From: Leptotrichia sp. HSP-342
Lineage (GTDB): Bacteria; Fusobacteriota; Fusobacteriia; Fusobacteriales; Leptotrichiaceae
Direction of reading: 5' to 3'
DNA: 64,000 nt
NCBI RefSeq assembly: GCF_041199995.1
Contig: NZ_CP165646.1
Coordinates: forward strand, 1,922,001-1,986,000
Of this stretch, positions 36,263-45,009 are shown in pieces; position 1 is the first letter of the stretch, and each line of letters starts with the position of its first letter. Position numbers and translations under genes: made by a program. Under the pieces are notes generated by a model. It saw nothing but the letters and a program-made list of their open reading frames with translations. It ran no database searches and was not told where the DNA came from.

Positions 36263-36739
36263 CTATTTTTCGCCTTTTTTCATAATCATCATATACTTTT
36301 TCATCGGATTTTCAGTAACATTCACAACTTCAAATCCAACTTTCTCATACAATTTCTTTGCCCCCGCATTATAATCGAACACATTTAACGTAATCGAATT
36401 CACGTTCTCATCTTGAAAAATTAAATTTATAAACTCTATCAAAGTCCTTTTTCCAAGCCCTCTTCCAGTAAGCTCAGGATTAATCAGAAATCTTCCAATA
36501 TGAACATTGTCCATCTCTTTTCGTATTTTCTGAATAATCCCCACAAACTCATTCTCACAAAAAATCGAGTAAATATCCTTCAAATAATCAATCTGATTTT
36601 CTGTAAGTGGAAAATCAAGACTTTTTCCAGCCCATTGCTCAAGAAAGTTCCTTCCCTTTTCATTAGTCCATTTGACTATATCGTTTTTATTATTGTCATT
36701 TATTCCATCTATTATTTCTATATTTTCTATTTCCATCAA
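36263..36739 (-). CDS. GNAT-family N-acetyltransferase
   Basis: The 158-residue product has the GNAT fold: VGIIQKIRKEMDNVHIGRFL strand region, the acetyl-CoA loop ELTGRGLGKRTLIEF (Q/R-x-x-G-x-G/A type), NSITLNVFDYNAGAKKLYEKVGF and a closing MKKYMMIMKK strand. The substrate cannot be told from sequence. Its position between a membrane protein and a glycosyltransferase suggests acetylation of a sugar nucleotide or glycan intermediate, but many GNATs in such settings have unrelated targets. Confidence 0.82.
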   Translation of the reverse strand: MMEIENIEIIDGINDNNKNDIVKWTNEKGRNFLEQWAGKSLDFPLTENQIDYLKDIYSIFCENEFVGIIQKIRKEMDNVHIGRFLINPELTGRGLGKRTLIEFINLIFQDENVNSITLNVFDYNAGAKKLYEKVGFEVVNVTENPMKKYMMIMKKGEK

Positions 36740-36757
36740 CGTTAAACTCCTATTTTT

Positions 36758-37699
36758 CTACACCAACTCATACTCAATCTCATTTTTAACACAAAATTTC
36801 ACTATTTCTTTATAAAGACTTTCATAATTTTCATAAATCATATCTTTTCTGAAATTTTTAAATTCAGAATTTGGACAAGCTCCCAATGTGAATATTCTTT
36901 TTCCAAATTTTCCTGTCATTTTTAATCTTCTGGATTTAAAAAGTGTTGTCAAAGCAACTATATCTGAATTAGTAACTTTAATTTCTTTTATATCAGATTT
37001 ACTGTATTCTACATTATCAATAATAATCACATCTTTAGTAATTTTCATAATTTTCGGTGTAAATTTATTTAATTTTATCAGAAAAAATACATTTAAACTA
37101 ACAATAACCAAATAAGCAATCAAAAAGAATGCTCTAGCATTTGCATTAGCCGCTGCCAATATTAACAATAAAAATGTAACGATTGTGTCAACAATAAAAT
37201 TTCCAAATTTTTCTTTAATTAATCTTTCCCTAGGAATTGTAAATAATCTGTTTTTTATTACTGTGTTATTTTTTTTATATTGAATTTCATATATTGCTTT
37301 CTCAAGTTCTATACTACCTTTAAGTCCAAGGGAGTAAATAGGGATTTCAAATTTATTTATCGACATATATTTACATTTGTACCTGCTTCTATAGGCTTTT
37401 TTTTCCTTGTAGTACGTTTTAATATTGTTTTCAGTTATCTTTGCACGATGGTACTCTCTTCCATCTTCATAATAAACTAAAATATCTTTTAAAATTACTA
37501 CTTTCCGATTAAACTCAAAATTTACCTTTAGCAAAGCTACTATGCCCACCAATAACATTATCAAAAAAAGCTGGTCAAATATCTCACTTCCTTTAAATAA
37601 AAAAACTATTAATCCTATCAAAAAAATTGCTATTCCAAGCTTTATCAATTTTTCACTCCACAGCATTTTAAACTCTTGAATTTTTTCATTCAATCCCAC
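36758..37699 (-). CDS. Membrane protein with two transmembrane pairs and repeated PH-like domains
   Basis: The 313-residue protein appears to be an internal duplication. Each half has a hydrophobic pair (LGIAIFLIGLIVFLF plus FLIMLLVGIVALL; TIVTFLLLILAA plus FFLIAYLVIVSLNVFFLI), followed by a soluble beta-rich stretch (KVVILKDILVYYEDGREYHR; IMKITKDVIIIDNVEYSKSD) that resembles bacterial PH-like domains. I do not recognise a named family. It is 16 bases after the polymerase-like gene and 18 bases before the GNAT gene, hence co-transcribed. No function is assigned. Confidence 0.65.
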   Translation of the reverse strand: MGLNEKIQEFKMLWSEKLIKLGIAIFLIGLIVFLFKGSEIFDQLFLIMLLVGIVALLKVNFEFNRKVVILKDILVYYEDGREYHRAKITENNIKTYYKEKKAYRSRYKCKYMSINKFEIPIYSLGLKGSIELEKAIYEIQYKKNNTVIKNRLFTIPRERLIKEKFGNFIVDTIVTFLLLILAAANANARAFFLIAYLVIVSLNVFFLIKLNKFTPKIMKITKDVIIIDNVEYSKSDIKEIKVTNSDIVALTTLFKSRRLKMTGKFGKRIFTLGACPNSEFKNFRKDMIYENYESLYKEIVKFCVKNEIEYELV

Positions 37700-37715
37700 T
37701 CAACTCCCTAAAAAA

Positions 37716-39110
37716 TCAAATCAGTTCCTTCTTTTCCGCAATTTTCCTATACATGTAGTCAAAACTGAAAATTATCACATAAACTGCTATTAGCATTGCC
37801 ATATTTTTTATTAGCCCTTCCCCAAAGAATGAGCCTCTTGGGATATAAAATAAATTTGGTATGAAGTAATAGCTTGTTAATAATAAAAATCTATTTTTCA
37901 CAACATATTTTTCGTATTTTATAATAAAAATTCCAAGCAGAATTGAAATTACAATTAACCAAAAGTAGCCTAAATCATACATTTCTGCAATATAATTTGA
38001 GCCAATTCCTTCTCCTTTTAAATAAGCACCTGAATTTAGGTAATATGTTAATTTATCCGCAATGGAATTGGTTGTGGCAAGCGTTTCCAGCGACTGTGGC
38101 TTAAAGCCGAATATCCCCTGCAAGATGTAGGGATAGCTTCCGTTTCCTACAATGCTGTGCTTAAAATTGATTGTGTAGCCAAGCACAAGATAACTTACTC
38201 CTTGAGAAAATAGAAAATTAAAAATTGTGTTTACCAAATCCAGACTGAATATTTTTTTACTTCGCACAGACACTAGAATTTGTGAAAAAATCACGGTAAA
38301 TCCTACTAATTTTACCATTGTCTTGGCTTTTATCCTGATTCCATAGACTTTTGCGTAATACCACATTATAAAAAGAAGCTGTGTCAAAAATATTGCTCTT
38401 GCCCCCTTGAATGAATCCAGCAGTTTTACCATAAGATAAAGTGAAGAAATTGTCAAAAATTTTCTTTTGGATGGAATTGAAATTAAAAATATCAAAAATC
38501 CAATCGTCATTACTGTACCAGAGCCTTTTGTAAATGCAGGATAATCAACTCCCTTTAAAATTCCAGTATAATAAGCCTCGTATCCAGCCCGCAAAATAAC
38601 CCTTAGCTGAATAAACATCTTGTAGGCTAAAGCAGGCAATGAAATTATAAACAGAGCCATTCCGACATTCGTAAACAGCCTTCTGCTTTCAAGCGTAACA
38701 CTACTTCTAATCTCACTAATCTTCTCGTTTGAAATCGCAATGAAAAATCCTAGATGCGTAAATAGTAATACCAGCAGAAAAACATTTATTATCTCATTTC
38801 TCACATCATAAAAAAAATAAAAATTAGCAAACTTCGTAGCCCATCCAAACTCCCTATAATTCACAATATCCAGAAATATCCTTGTAAAATTAAACAAAAA
38901 CAGCGTATACAAAAAAATCATATACGAATTTAGCCATTCCAAATAAATTTTCGCTGTAAAAAACGTATAAATATAAACACCCATAAGCAGACATTCCAAA
39001 AATTTCATCTCCAGCGCCTCATTCTGAAAAGTAACTACATTTTTCAAAAACAGCACAAACGCAATAAAAAATATATGAAATATCAAAAACCCAATTTTAT
39101 CTTTTTTCAT
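37716..39110 (-). CDS. Polysaccharide polymerase-like membrane protein (Wzy/O-antigen polymerase type)
   Basis: The product (464 residues from the ATG at 39110, preceded by AGAGG) has about eleven transmembrane segments with one long extracytoplasmic loop. That topology is typical of Wzy-type polymerases. Sequence landmarks resembling the oligosaccharide repeat-unit polymerase family are LLDSFKGARAIFLTQLLFIM, VSYLVLGYTINFKHSIVGNG and SNYIAEMYDLGYFWLI. It would join repeat units on the periplasmic face of the inner membrane. It is the first gene of the block, behind a predicted promoter. No Wzx flippase or Wzz was seen in the window, so the pathway is incomplete here. Confidence 0.75.
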   Translation of the reverse strand: MKKDKIGFLIFHIFFIAFVLFLKNVVTFQNEALEMKFLECLLMGVYIYTFFTAKIYLEWLNSYMIFLYTLFLFNFTRIFLDIVNYREFGWATKFANFYFFYDVRNEIINVFLLVLLFTHLGFFIAISNEKISEIRSSVTLESRRLFTNVGMALFIISLPALAYKMFIQLRVILRAGYEAYYTGILKGVDYPAFTKGSGTVMTIGFLIFLISIPSKRKFLTISSLYLMVKLLDSFKGARAIFLTQLLFIMWYYAKVYGIRIKAKTMVKLVGFTVIFSQILVSVRSKKIFSLDLVNTIFNFLFSQGVSYLVLGYTINFKHSIVGNGSYPYILQGIFGFKPQSLETLATTNSIADKLTYYLNSGAYLKGEGIGSNYIAEMYDLGYFWLIVISILLGIFIIKYEKYVVKNRFLLLTSYYFIPNLFYIPRGSFFGEGLIKNMAMLIAVYVIIFSFDYMYRKIAEKKELI

Positions 39111-39160
39111 CAATTTACCTCTATTTTTCAAAATTTTTTCTTATATTATTTTCTTCTAAA

Positions 39161-39189
39161 ATTTTATCATATCGGTATTAAAACTTCAA
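39161..39189 (-). promoter_or_regulatory. Predicted promoter of the polysaccharide block
   Basis: On the minus strand TTGAAG (39189-39184) and TAAAAT (39166-39161) are 17 bases apart, about 50 bases upstream of the polymerase-like gene. Confidence 0.5.
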
Positions 39190-39323
39190 TCAGAAATGTT
39201 ATATCTTTATTTAATTTTTTCACTTTGAAATAGTTTGATGAATAATAGTTCGTATTTAATAAATAAAAAAAATCAAATTTTTCATAAATTAATTGAAAAA
39301 CTTGACTTTTTTCTTACACTATT

Positions 39324-39623
39324 TTATTGTGACTTTAAATATTTTTTTAAAGTTTTATAAAAATTTTCTCTTGTTCCTGCTAATAGTATAATAACTATTT
39401 TTTTATCTTCTATCTTAATTGTATACGCTAGTTCATAGTTAATTTTATTGTAAAAAATATCATAACCATATATGCCTGCTAAATCGGATTTTTTCATTTC
39501 TCCTATTTCAGGATTTTCCTTAATTTTTTTAATTGCTTCAGCAAATTTTTCTTTTAATTTTTTGTCTTTTAATTTCTTAAAATATTTTGCCGCACCAGTG
39601 GATATAATTACTTCCGTTTCCAT
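39324..39623 (-). CDS. RelE/ParE-type toxin of a toxin-antitoxin pair
   Basis: The 99-residue basic protein has the RelE/ParE layout: an N-terminal amphipathic helical hairpin (AAKYFKKLKDKKLKEKFAEA), then strands around YDIFYNKINYELAYTIKIED and IVIILLAGTRENFYKTLKKY. It is separated by 2 bases from the upstream AbrB-type antitoxin gene. RelE members cleave mRNA on the ribosome, and ParE members inhibit gyrase. The late LAGTRENFYK stretch is more like the RelE/YoeB/HigB side, but I cannot decide. The short size and pairing support the TA call. Confidence 0.78.
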   Translation of the reverse strand: METEVIISTGAAKYFKKLKDKKLKEKFAEAIKKIKENPEIGEMKKSDLAGIYGYDIFYNKINYELAYTIKIEDKKIVIILLAGTRENFYKTLKKYLKSQ

Positions 39624-39625
39624 TA

Positions 39626-39964
39626 TTAATCCTCCCCAAATACATCCTCATAGCTTACTCCATTTTTTTCTGTGTCTGATATTAATTTCTGAATTGCAGG
39701 CTTGACATTATTTTTTCTCACTTTAAATTCTTTTAGAAGTTCTTCTCCTGAATATCCTTCCTTTATCAAGTCCTCCAAAATCAAATCTGAAAATTCCATA
39801 TCTTCATTTTCTTTCACAGGCGTTACAATCAAAGAGCCTTTGCTAACCTTTATTTTTGCCTCTTTTGTAAAACCTAGATATTCCATAACTTTTTTAGGAA
39901 TTGTAATCTGATTTTTAGAAGAAATCGAGATTGTCTTATTCATTTCCAAAATATTACTTTCCAT
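39626..39964 (-). CDS. AbrB/MazE-type antitoxin
   Basis: The 112-residue product has an N-terminal SpoVT/AbrB swapped-hairpin DNA-binding domain (KTISISSKNQITIPKKVMEY, then KIKVSKGSLIVTPV) and an acidic C-terminal tail expected to bind the toxin. AAAGGAGA is placed for the ATG at 39964. The longer in-frame opening up to 40033 begins with TTG inside the -35 box and is rejected. It is located 2 bases before the toxin gene. AbrB-type antitoxins typically bind their own promoter. Confidence 0.85.
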   Translation of the reverse strand: MESNILEMNKTISISSKNQITIPKKVMEYLGFTKEAKIKVSKGSLIVTPVKENEDMEFSDLILEDLIKEGYSGEELLKEFKVRKNNVKPAIQKLISDTEKNGVSYEDVFGED

Positions 39965-40004
39965 AAAAAATCTCCTTTTTTTGGTTTCTTTGTTTCTTGG
40001 TAAA

Positions 40005-40033
40005 ATTATAAACCTAATTTCAAGTTTTGTCAA
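40005..40033 (-). promoter_or_regulatory. Consensus promoter of the toxin-antitoxin operon
   Basis: On the minus strand a perfect TTGACA (40033-40028) and a perfect TATAAT (40010-40005) are exactly 17 bases apart, about 40 bases before the antitoxin ATG. This is the best promoter match in the window, as expected for an autorepressed TA operon. Confidence 0.85.
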
Positions 40034-40097
40034 TTACATTTTAGAGCAAAAAATGGAGTGCAACATTACAGTTCTACTCCATTTTATTTTTTAAAAA

Positions 40098-41486
40098 TTA
40101 ATAAGATTTAGCTAATTCATAAAGTTTTTCATATTCTCTTGCTGATCTATCCCAAGAAAAATCAAGATCCATATTTCTTTTTACCAATTTTTCCCAAATG
40201 TCAGGTCTGTCATAATAAATTCCTTCTGCCACTTTTATTGTAAAAAGCATATCATCTGCATTAAAGTTTGTAAATGAAAATCCGTTTCCTTCATCTGTAA
40301 AAACGTTGTAAGGCTGTACAGTATCTTTTAGTCCTCCAGTTTCCCTTACAATCGGTATAGTTCCAAATCTCATTGCTATCATTTGGCTAAGTCCACAAGG
40401 CTCATATCTTGATGGCATGAGGAACATATCACTTCCAGCGTAGATTTCATTTGCAAGCTGTCCGTTGTACCCAAGATAAACTTTGAATTTGTCAGGATAT
40501 TTCCATGCTAAGTGGTTGTAGTAGTCTTCATAGAATTTATCCCCACTTCCTAAAATTACTATTTGAACAGCGTCATACTGTAATAAGTTTTCAAGCGCCG
40601 CTGATACCAAGTCTAGCCCTTTTCCTTCTACAAGTCTTGAAATTATCGAAATTAAAGCAACATCTGATTTTGGCAACCCTAATTTTTCTTGTAGTAAATA
40701 TTTATTTTCTTTCTTTTTATCTAAAGAATCTTTATTAAAAGGAATTATTCCTTTTGTTGTTTCAGGATTGAATTCTTCAACGTCTATTCCGTTTAAAATA
40801 CCGTGAATATATTTTCTATTTGTAATCCATTCCAGCCCTTCACCAAAGTAAGCGTATTTTATTTCTTCCGCATAAGTTGGACTCACTGTATTTACAACAT
40901 CTCCATATCCAATTCCAATTTCCATAAAGTTCAAGTCATGTCTGTCATCCATATAATATCCCATTCTTTCAAATGAATATTTAGAGAATTTACCTTGATA
41001 CATTAAGTTGTGAATTGAGTAAACTGTTCTCATATCCCAGTAAAATGGATCATAATTATATCTAACATTCAAAAAATATGGAACTGGACCAGTTTGCCAA
41101 TCGTTACAATGCAAGATATCCGCCTGCAAATTAATTTCCTTTAAAAATCTAAGTGCTAATTCTGAAAACATCGCATATTGAACATCTTCATCAGAATCTC
41201 CATACACACGTCCTCGTTCATATAATGCTTTATTTTCAATAAAGTAATAATTTATTTTATCATCAGGATATCTTACTAAATTAAACACATCTCCGTGACT
41301 TTCAAGCCTTGCTACCCATTCCAGTTTTTCAAGATACTTTAACGGTATTATATCGTATTTAGGCATTATTATAGAAACTTCATGTCCTAATTCCTGCATT
41401 TTTTTAGGCAATGCCCCCAAAACGTCAGCTAGTCCACCAGATTTATAAAACGGAGCCACTTCAGATGCCAAATATACTATTTTCAA
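40098..41486 (-). CDS. glgA: Glycogen synthase (ADP-glucose type)
   Basis: GlgA is a GT5 retaining transferase that extends alpha-1,4-glucan from ADP-glucose. It has the N-terminal ADP-glucose motif KSGGLADVLGALP, HCNDWQTGPVPYF, VNTVSPTYAEEI and the C-terminal catalytic block SRYEPCGLSQMIAMRFGTIP. The start is judged to be the TTG at 41486 (MKIVYLASEVAPF), 8 bases after AGGAG and matching the usual GlgA N terminus; a GTG at 41495 abuts the ribosome site. That gives 462 residues. It lies 238 bases after glgC, with no recognised element in the gap. No branching enzyme or phosphorylase is in the window. Confidence 0.93.
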   Translation of the reverse strand: MKIVYLASEVAPFYKSGGLADVLGALPKKMQELGHEVSIIMPKYDIIPLKYLEKLEWVARLESHGDVFNLVRYPDDKINYYFIENKALYERGRVYGDSDEDVQYAMFSELALRFLKEINLQADILHCNDWQTGPVPYFLNVRYNYDPFYWDMRTVYSIHNLMYQGKFSKYSFERMGYYMDDRHDLNFMEIGIGYGDVVNTVSPTYAEEIKYAYFGEGLEWITNRKYIHGILNGIDVEEFNPETTKGIIPFNKDSLDKKKENKYLLQEKLGLPKSDVALISIISRLVEGKGLDLVSAALENLLQYDAVQIVILGSGDKFYEDYYNHLAWKYPDKFKVYLGYNGQLANEIYAGSDMFLMPSRYEPCGLSQMIAMRFGTIPIVRETGGLKDTVQPYNVFTDEGNGFSFTNFNADDMLFTIKVAEGIYYDRPDIWEKLVKRNMDLDFSWDRSAREYEKLYELAKSY

Positions 41487-41724
41487 ATTAATCACTCCTA
41501 TTCTTAAAATATTTTTAGTACAATCATTTTAAAACCGAACTGCAAAATTATGATTATTCTATTATTCTGCTATTTTGCCGAAACCTTTTCTATTCTATCA
41601 GTTTGATTTTAGAAGATTTTAGGCATATTCTAAAATATTCAAGCTACCAAGAACCACCATTTAAAATAGTGTAAAAATCTTAATAACTTGAATTTTTTTA
41701 AATATTAATTTTAGATAGTTCAAA

Positions 41725-42978
41725 CTACCATTTTACAGTTTCCCCTGTTTCAATTAATCTGTTATGCTCATCAATTTTTACTCCAGAAAAAATTCTTACA
41801 TTTTTACCAATAATTGAACCATCAGGAATAACTACACCTTTACCAATTACTGTTATTCCTGAAGATAATAAATCTGGACGTTCCTTGTTAGGAATATTTG
41901 CATTTCCATTCCCTATAAATGAATTTTTACCAATGTATGTTTTTTTATCAGCAATAATTGTATCTAAGTGAGAATTTGCATCTACATATGTTCCAGAGAA
42001 AATAATACAGTTTCTAATAGTTGCACCTTTTCTAACAGTAACTCCAGGTCCTAATACTGAATTTTCCACACTTCCTTCAATTTTACATCCATTACAGATT
42101 AATGAATTTTGAACACTTCCTGTAACTCCGATTCTTACAGGTGCTAAGTCTTCACTTCTTGTGTAAATTTTCCATCCTTGGTCATACAAGTTAATTCCAA
42201 CTTCTTCAGATTTTTTGATTAAATCCAGATTTGCTTCCAAGTATGAATCATAAGTTCCTACATCTTTCCAGTAGCTATCATAAGTGTGAACATAAACTTT
42301 TCTGTCTTCCTGTATCATTGCAGGAATAACGTGATTTCCAAAATCTAAATCGTGATTTTCCAATTTTTCAAGGTATTCTAATAATGAATCTGTGTTAAAA
42401 ATATAAATTCCCATTGAAGCTAGGTTACTTTTTGGTTCAGCAGGCTTTTCTTCAAAGCTTAAGATTTTTTTATTTTGATCAACTTCAAAAATACCGAATC
42501 TGCTTGCCTCTTCAATAGGTACTGGCTGTACAGCAATTGTTAATTCAGCGTCATTTTCTTCGTGTTCTTTTAACATCCATCTGTAATCCATTTTGTAAAT
42601 ATGATCTCCAGATAAAATCAATACATATTTAGGGTTCTTACTTTTAATAAAATCAATATTTTGTCTAATTGCATCGGCAGTTCCTTGATACCAAGAATTT
42701 CCGCCAAGTTTTTCATGTGGCTGCAACATTGTGATTGCAGTGTCTCTTCTGTCAAAATCCCATGGTTTTCCAGATCCGATATGTTCATTTAGTGATAATG
42801 GCAAATATTGTGTAAGTAATGCAACATCATAAATACCAGAATTTGAACAGTTACTTAGCGCAAAATCAATAATTCTGAATTTTCCAGCAAAAGGAACACT
42901 TGGTTTAACTCTTTTTTCTGATAGAATGTCAAGTCTTGAACCTCTTCCACCAGCTAAAATCATAGCTAAAACTTTCAT
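41725..42978 (-). CDS. glgC: Glucose-1-phosphate adenylyltransferase
   Basis: GlgC makes ADP-glucose from glucose-1-phosphate and ATP, the controlled step of bacterial glycogen synthesis. It has the N-terminal pyrophosphorylase motif MILAGGRGSRLDILSEKR with VKPSVPFAGKFRIIDFALSN, then WYQGTADAIRQN, ILSGDHIYKMDY and SFEEKPAEP. The C-terminal left-handed beta-helix (VENSVLGPGVTVRKGATIRN) is the regulatory and oligomerisation part. The length of 417 residues is typical. GGAGG precedes the ATG, and a promoter is predicted at 43012-43039. It forms a pair with glgA downstream. Confidence 0.95.
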   Translation of the reverse strand: MKVLAMILAGGRGSRLDILSEKRVKPSVPFAGKFRIIDFALSNCSNSGIYDVALLTQYLPLSLNEHIGSGKPWDFDRRDTAITMLQPHEKLGGNSWYQGTADAIRQNIDFIKSKNPKYVLILSGDHIYKMDYRWMLKEHEENDAELTIAVQPVPIEEASRFGIFEVDQNKKILSFEEKPAEPKSNLASMGIYIFNTDSLLEYLEKLENHDLDFGNHVIPAMIQEDRKVYVHTYDSYWKDVGTYDSYLEANLDLIKKSEEVGINLYDQGWKIYTRSEDLAPVRIGVTGSVQNSLICNGCKIEGSVENSVLGPGVTVRKGATIRNCIIFSGTYVDANSHLDTIIADKKTYIGKNSFIGNGNANIPNKERPDLLSSGITVIGKGVVIPDGSIIGKNVRIFSGVKIDEHNRLIETGETVKW

Positions 42979-43011
42979 ATAAATACCTCCATTTTTGTTC
43001 TTTACACTAAA

Positions 43012-43039
43012 AGTATACCCCTATTTTTCAAAAAATCAA
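43012..43039 (-). promoter_or_regulatory. Predicted promoter of glgC-glgA
   Basis: On the minus strand TTGATT (43039-43034) and TATACT (43017-43012) are 16 bases apart, about 35 bases before the glgC ATG. Confidence 0.55.
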
Positions 43040-43151
43040 ATTATTTTTATAAAAATTTTGCTGCATAATAAAATCCCTTTAAAATCAGGCTAATAAGTTC
43101 TTACTATTTTATTTAGCCTTCAGTGTTATTTAATTTGCCAAATTTTTGTTA

Positions 43152-43195
43152 ACTAAAAAACCACCTTTTATTATATTTAAGATGGCTTTTTTAGT
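43152..43195 (-). terminator. Terminator after the small secreted protein gene
   Basis: A long imperfect stem (43152-43167 with 43179-43195, one bulge and one mismatch or wobble) has an 11-base loop; its A/T-rich base supplies the T-run on either strand. It lies about 60 bases past the stop at 43256. Confidence 0.65.
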
Positions 43196-43255
43196 AAAAC
43201 AGTATTGATTTTATTCTTTTGCATGAGTAATAACTTTATAAATTGAGCTTTTTTA

Positions 43256-43468
43256 TTATTTTCTTTTTCCTTGAAGAACTGCATGATGTCTGTTAGGCGA
43301 TTTTACATTTCTGCTCTTTTTCTTAGCAACCTTTTTATTTGACTGAATAATTTCAGCTCCAGGCTTCCTTGAAGGCAACTCTTTAGGCGGTATCGCGAAA
43401 GATACAATTGATATTCCTGCTATTCCTAGAATTGCAACTATTTTCTTAAAAGTATTTTTCATATTCAT
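43256..43468 (-). CDS. Small secreted lysine-rich protein, unrecognised
   Basis: From the ATG at 43468 (GGAGA eight bases upstream) the product is 70 residues. It has a clear Sec signal peptide (MNMKNTFKKIVAILGIAGIS, cleavage likely after SFA at residue 25). The mature part is about 45 residues with roughly 14 Lys/Arg against two Glu, prolines near its start and an RHH pair near its end. In-frame upstream starts exist but lack a ribosome site. It is a monocistronic gene with its own terminator, divergent from the chaperone/phospho-signalling cluster. No known family is recognised. It could be a cationic peptide, a periplasmic binding protein or a surface-charge modifier. Confidence 0.6.
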   Translation of the reverse strand: MNMKNTFKKIVAILGIAGISIVSFAIPPKELPSRKPGAEIIQSNKKVAKKKSRNVKSPNRHHAVLQGKRK

Positions 43469-43617
43469 ATTAATCATCTCCATTTCAATTTTTATTTTTA
43501 TGCTCCTATCTTTTGAACAAATACATAATACCATTTAATTTTGACAAAAATATGTAAATTTTATGTCTTTTTTGTGAAATTTAAAATTAAAAATATTAAT
43601 TATAAATTAAAAATATA

Positions 43618-43646
43618 TTGACAAAAATATAATAATATAGTATTAT
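43618..43646 (+). promoter_or_regulatory. Strong predicted promoter of the chaperone/phospho-signalling cluster
   Basis: A perfect TTGACA (43618-43623) and TATTAT (43641-43646) are 17 bases apart, about 40 bases before the J-protein ATG at 43688. No heat-shock operator (CIRCE) was seen. Confidence 0.75.
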
Positions 43647-43687
43647 TTAATTAAAATTAAAGAAAAATTAATAAAGAAGGAAGAGGA

Positions 43688-44122
43688 ATGGATTATTATA
43701 AAATACTGGAAGTACCTGAGAATGCAGATATTTCTGAAATAAAAAAGAAATATAGAAAAATGGCAATGAAATATCATCCTGACAGAAACGCAGGAGATGA
43801 AAAAGCTGTAAAAAAATTTCGAGAAATAACAGAGGCGTATGAAGTTCTTTCAAATGATAAAAGACGGAAAGAGTATGATTACAAAAGAAAAAATGCGAGC
43901 AATCATCTAAAAAATAAAAATAATAAGGAAAATTTTAAAGATAGATCTTTTCAAAATAATTTTACTTTTGGAAAAGAGTTTTTTAAAAGTGCAACCGAAA
44001 TGAAAGGAATGTTTGAAAACAGTTTTGGGCTAGATAAAATGAGGAAGAATAAAGCAAAAGCTGAAAAAGAAAGTGTGAAAAGCAGGTTTGAGAATTTTTT
44101 TGATATGAAAGAGAAAAAGTAA
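43688..44122 (+). CDS. J-domain protein (class C DnaJ-like)
   Basis: The 144-residue product has an N-terminal J domain (residues 1-68: [20 protein letters not shown], the HPD motif at 30-32, [20 protein letters not shown]). It then has a Lys/Asn-rich linker and an unrecognised C terminus with [20 protein letters not shown]. There is no Gly/Phe region, zinc finger or client-binding domain, so it is not canonical DnaJ. J domains stimulate Hsp70 ATPases, and an Hsp70-like ATPase is encoded seven genes later in the same run. That partnership is inferred. It is the first gene of the cluster, with AAGGAAGAGG before the ATG and the next gene 16 bases on. Confidence 0.9.
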   Translation: MDYYKILEVPENADISEIKKKYRKMAMKYHPDRNAGDEKAVKKFREITEAYEVLSNDKRRKEYDYKRKNASNHLKNKNNKENFKDRSFQNNFTFGKEFFKSATEMKGMFENSFGLDKMRKNKAKAEKESVKSRFENFFDMKEKK

Positions 44123-44138
44123 GAAGGGGAAATTAGAA

Positions 44139-44966
44139 ATGTTGTGGGGAATCAGAAGAAGTTTTACAAATTGGGGAAATATTTTTAGGCGTCCATTTGG
44201 GCGTGGGAGTATTTACAGGCTGGAAAGACTTAGAAGTGTGGCACGGCTTGGAAAAAATAGAGAAAATGGAAAAATTAACGATGAAATGAGTAAAATTAGT
44301 GTAGAAAAGGGAATTAAAAAATATGAAAAACGGAAATTGAATGCAAAAAATCAAAAAAGTTATAAATTTTTAAATATAAAAAATATTTTAATAATGACAG
44401 TTTTAATATTTACATTCATTTTTGTACATCTTTCAGGATATTCTACAAAAAGTCTTTATTTTTCAATTTTTATTTATATTGGAGTTACACTTTACCTGCT
44501 TATTGTAGAAAGATTTTTTGAAAAGGTGGAAGTTGAGGAGGAAATCAAAAATATAAAGCATGAGAGAGAAAGAGAGCATAATGTATTTTTAGAAAGAGTG
44601 AAGGAAATAGAGGATTTGGAGAAAAAGCAGATTGAGCATATATTTTTGAAGGATTCAGAAGATTATGATATGAAAATTTGGAAAATTGGGAGGGCAACAT
44701 CGCTTCTTATTGGGAAACAATCGTCAAGAAACAGGGTGGATATAGATGTAAGTGAAGGAATTTACTCAAATTTAGTCAGCAGGGCTCATGGAATCTTAAA
44801 TCGTGTCAATGGAATCTGGTATTATGAGGATTTAGGCTCACAAAATGGAAGCGGAATTGAAAGAAGTTTAGATAAAAGGAAAATAAAACTGAAAAAAAAT
44901 ATACCAGTAAAAGTGGAATCAGGAGACATAATTTATTTAGCAACTACAAAAATATTATTAAAATAA
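44139..44966 (+). CDS. Membrane-anchored FHA-domain protein
   Basis: The 275-residue product has a basic N terminus (about 80 residues), two transmembrane segments (ILIMTVLIFTFIFVHLSG and LYFSIFIYIGVTLYLLIV, residues 84-123), and a charged coiled coil. The C-terminal FHA domain (about residues 180-275) has the phosphothreonine-binding landmarks LIGKQSSRN, SRAHGILN and DLGSQNGSGI. The usual GR in the first loop is GK, and the SRxH and NGS motifs are intact, so phosphopeptide binding is plausible. The domain should face the cytosol. Kinase and phosphatase-like genes follow, so its ligands are probably phosphorylated members of this cluster. Confidence 0.85.
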   Translation: MLWGIRRSFTNWGNIFRRPFGRGSIYRLERLRSVARLGKNRENGKINDEMSKISVEKGIKKYEKRKLNAKNQKSYKFLNIKNILIMTVLIFTFIFVHLSGYSTKSLYFSIFIYIGVTLYLLIVERFFEKVEVEEEIKNIKHEREREHNVFLERVKEIEDLEKKQIEHIFLKDSEDYDMKIWKIGRATSLLIGKQSSRNRVDIDVSEGIYSNLVSRAHGILNRVNGIWYYEDLGSQNGSGIERSLDKRKIKLKKNIPVKVESGDIIYLATTKILLK

Positions 44967-45009
44967 ACCTATAAATTCATAACATGAAAAAAGAAAGGAA
45001 AATTTTAAA

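Noticed and set aside
39965..40033. A 23-codon N-terminal extension of the antitoxin gene
   Set aside because: It would start with TTG within the perfect -35 box and has no ribosome site; the ATG at 39964 follows AAAGGAGA.
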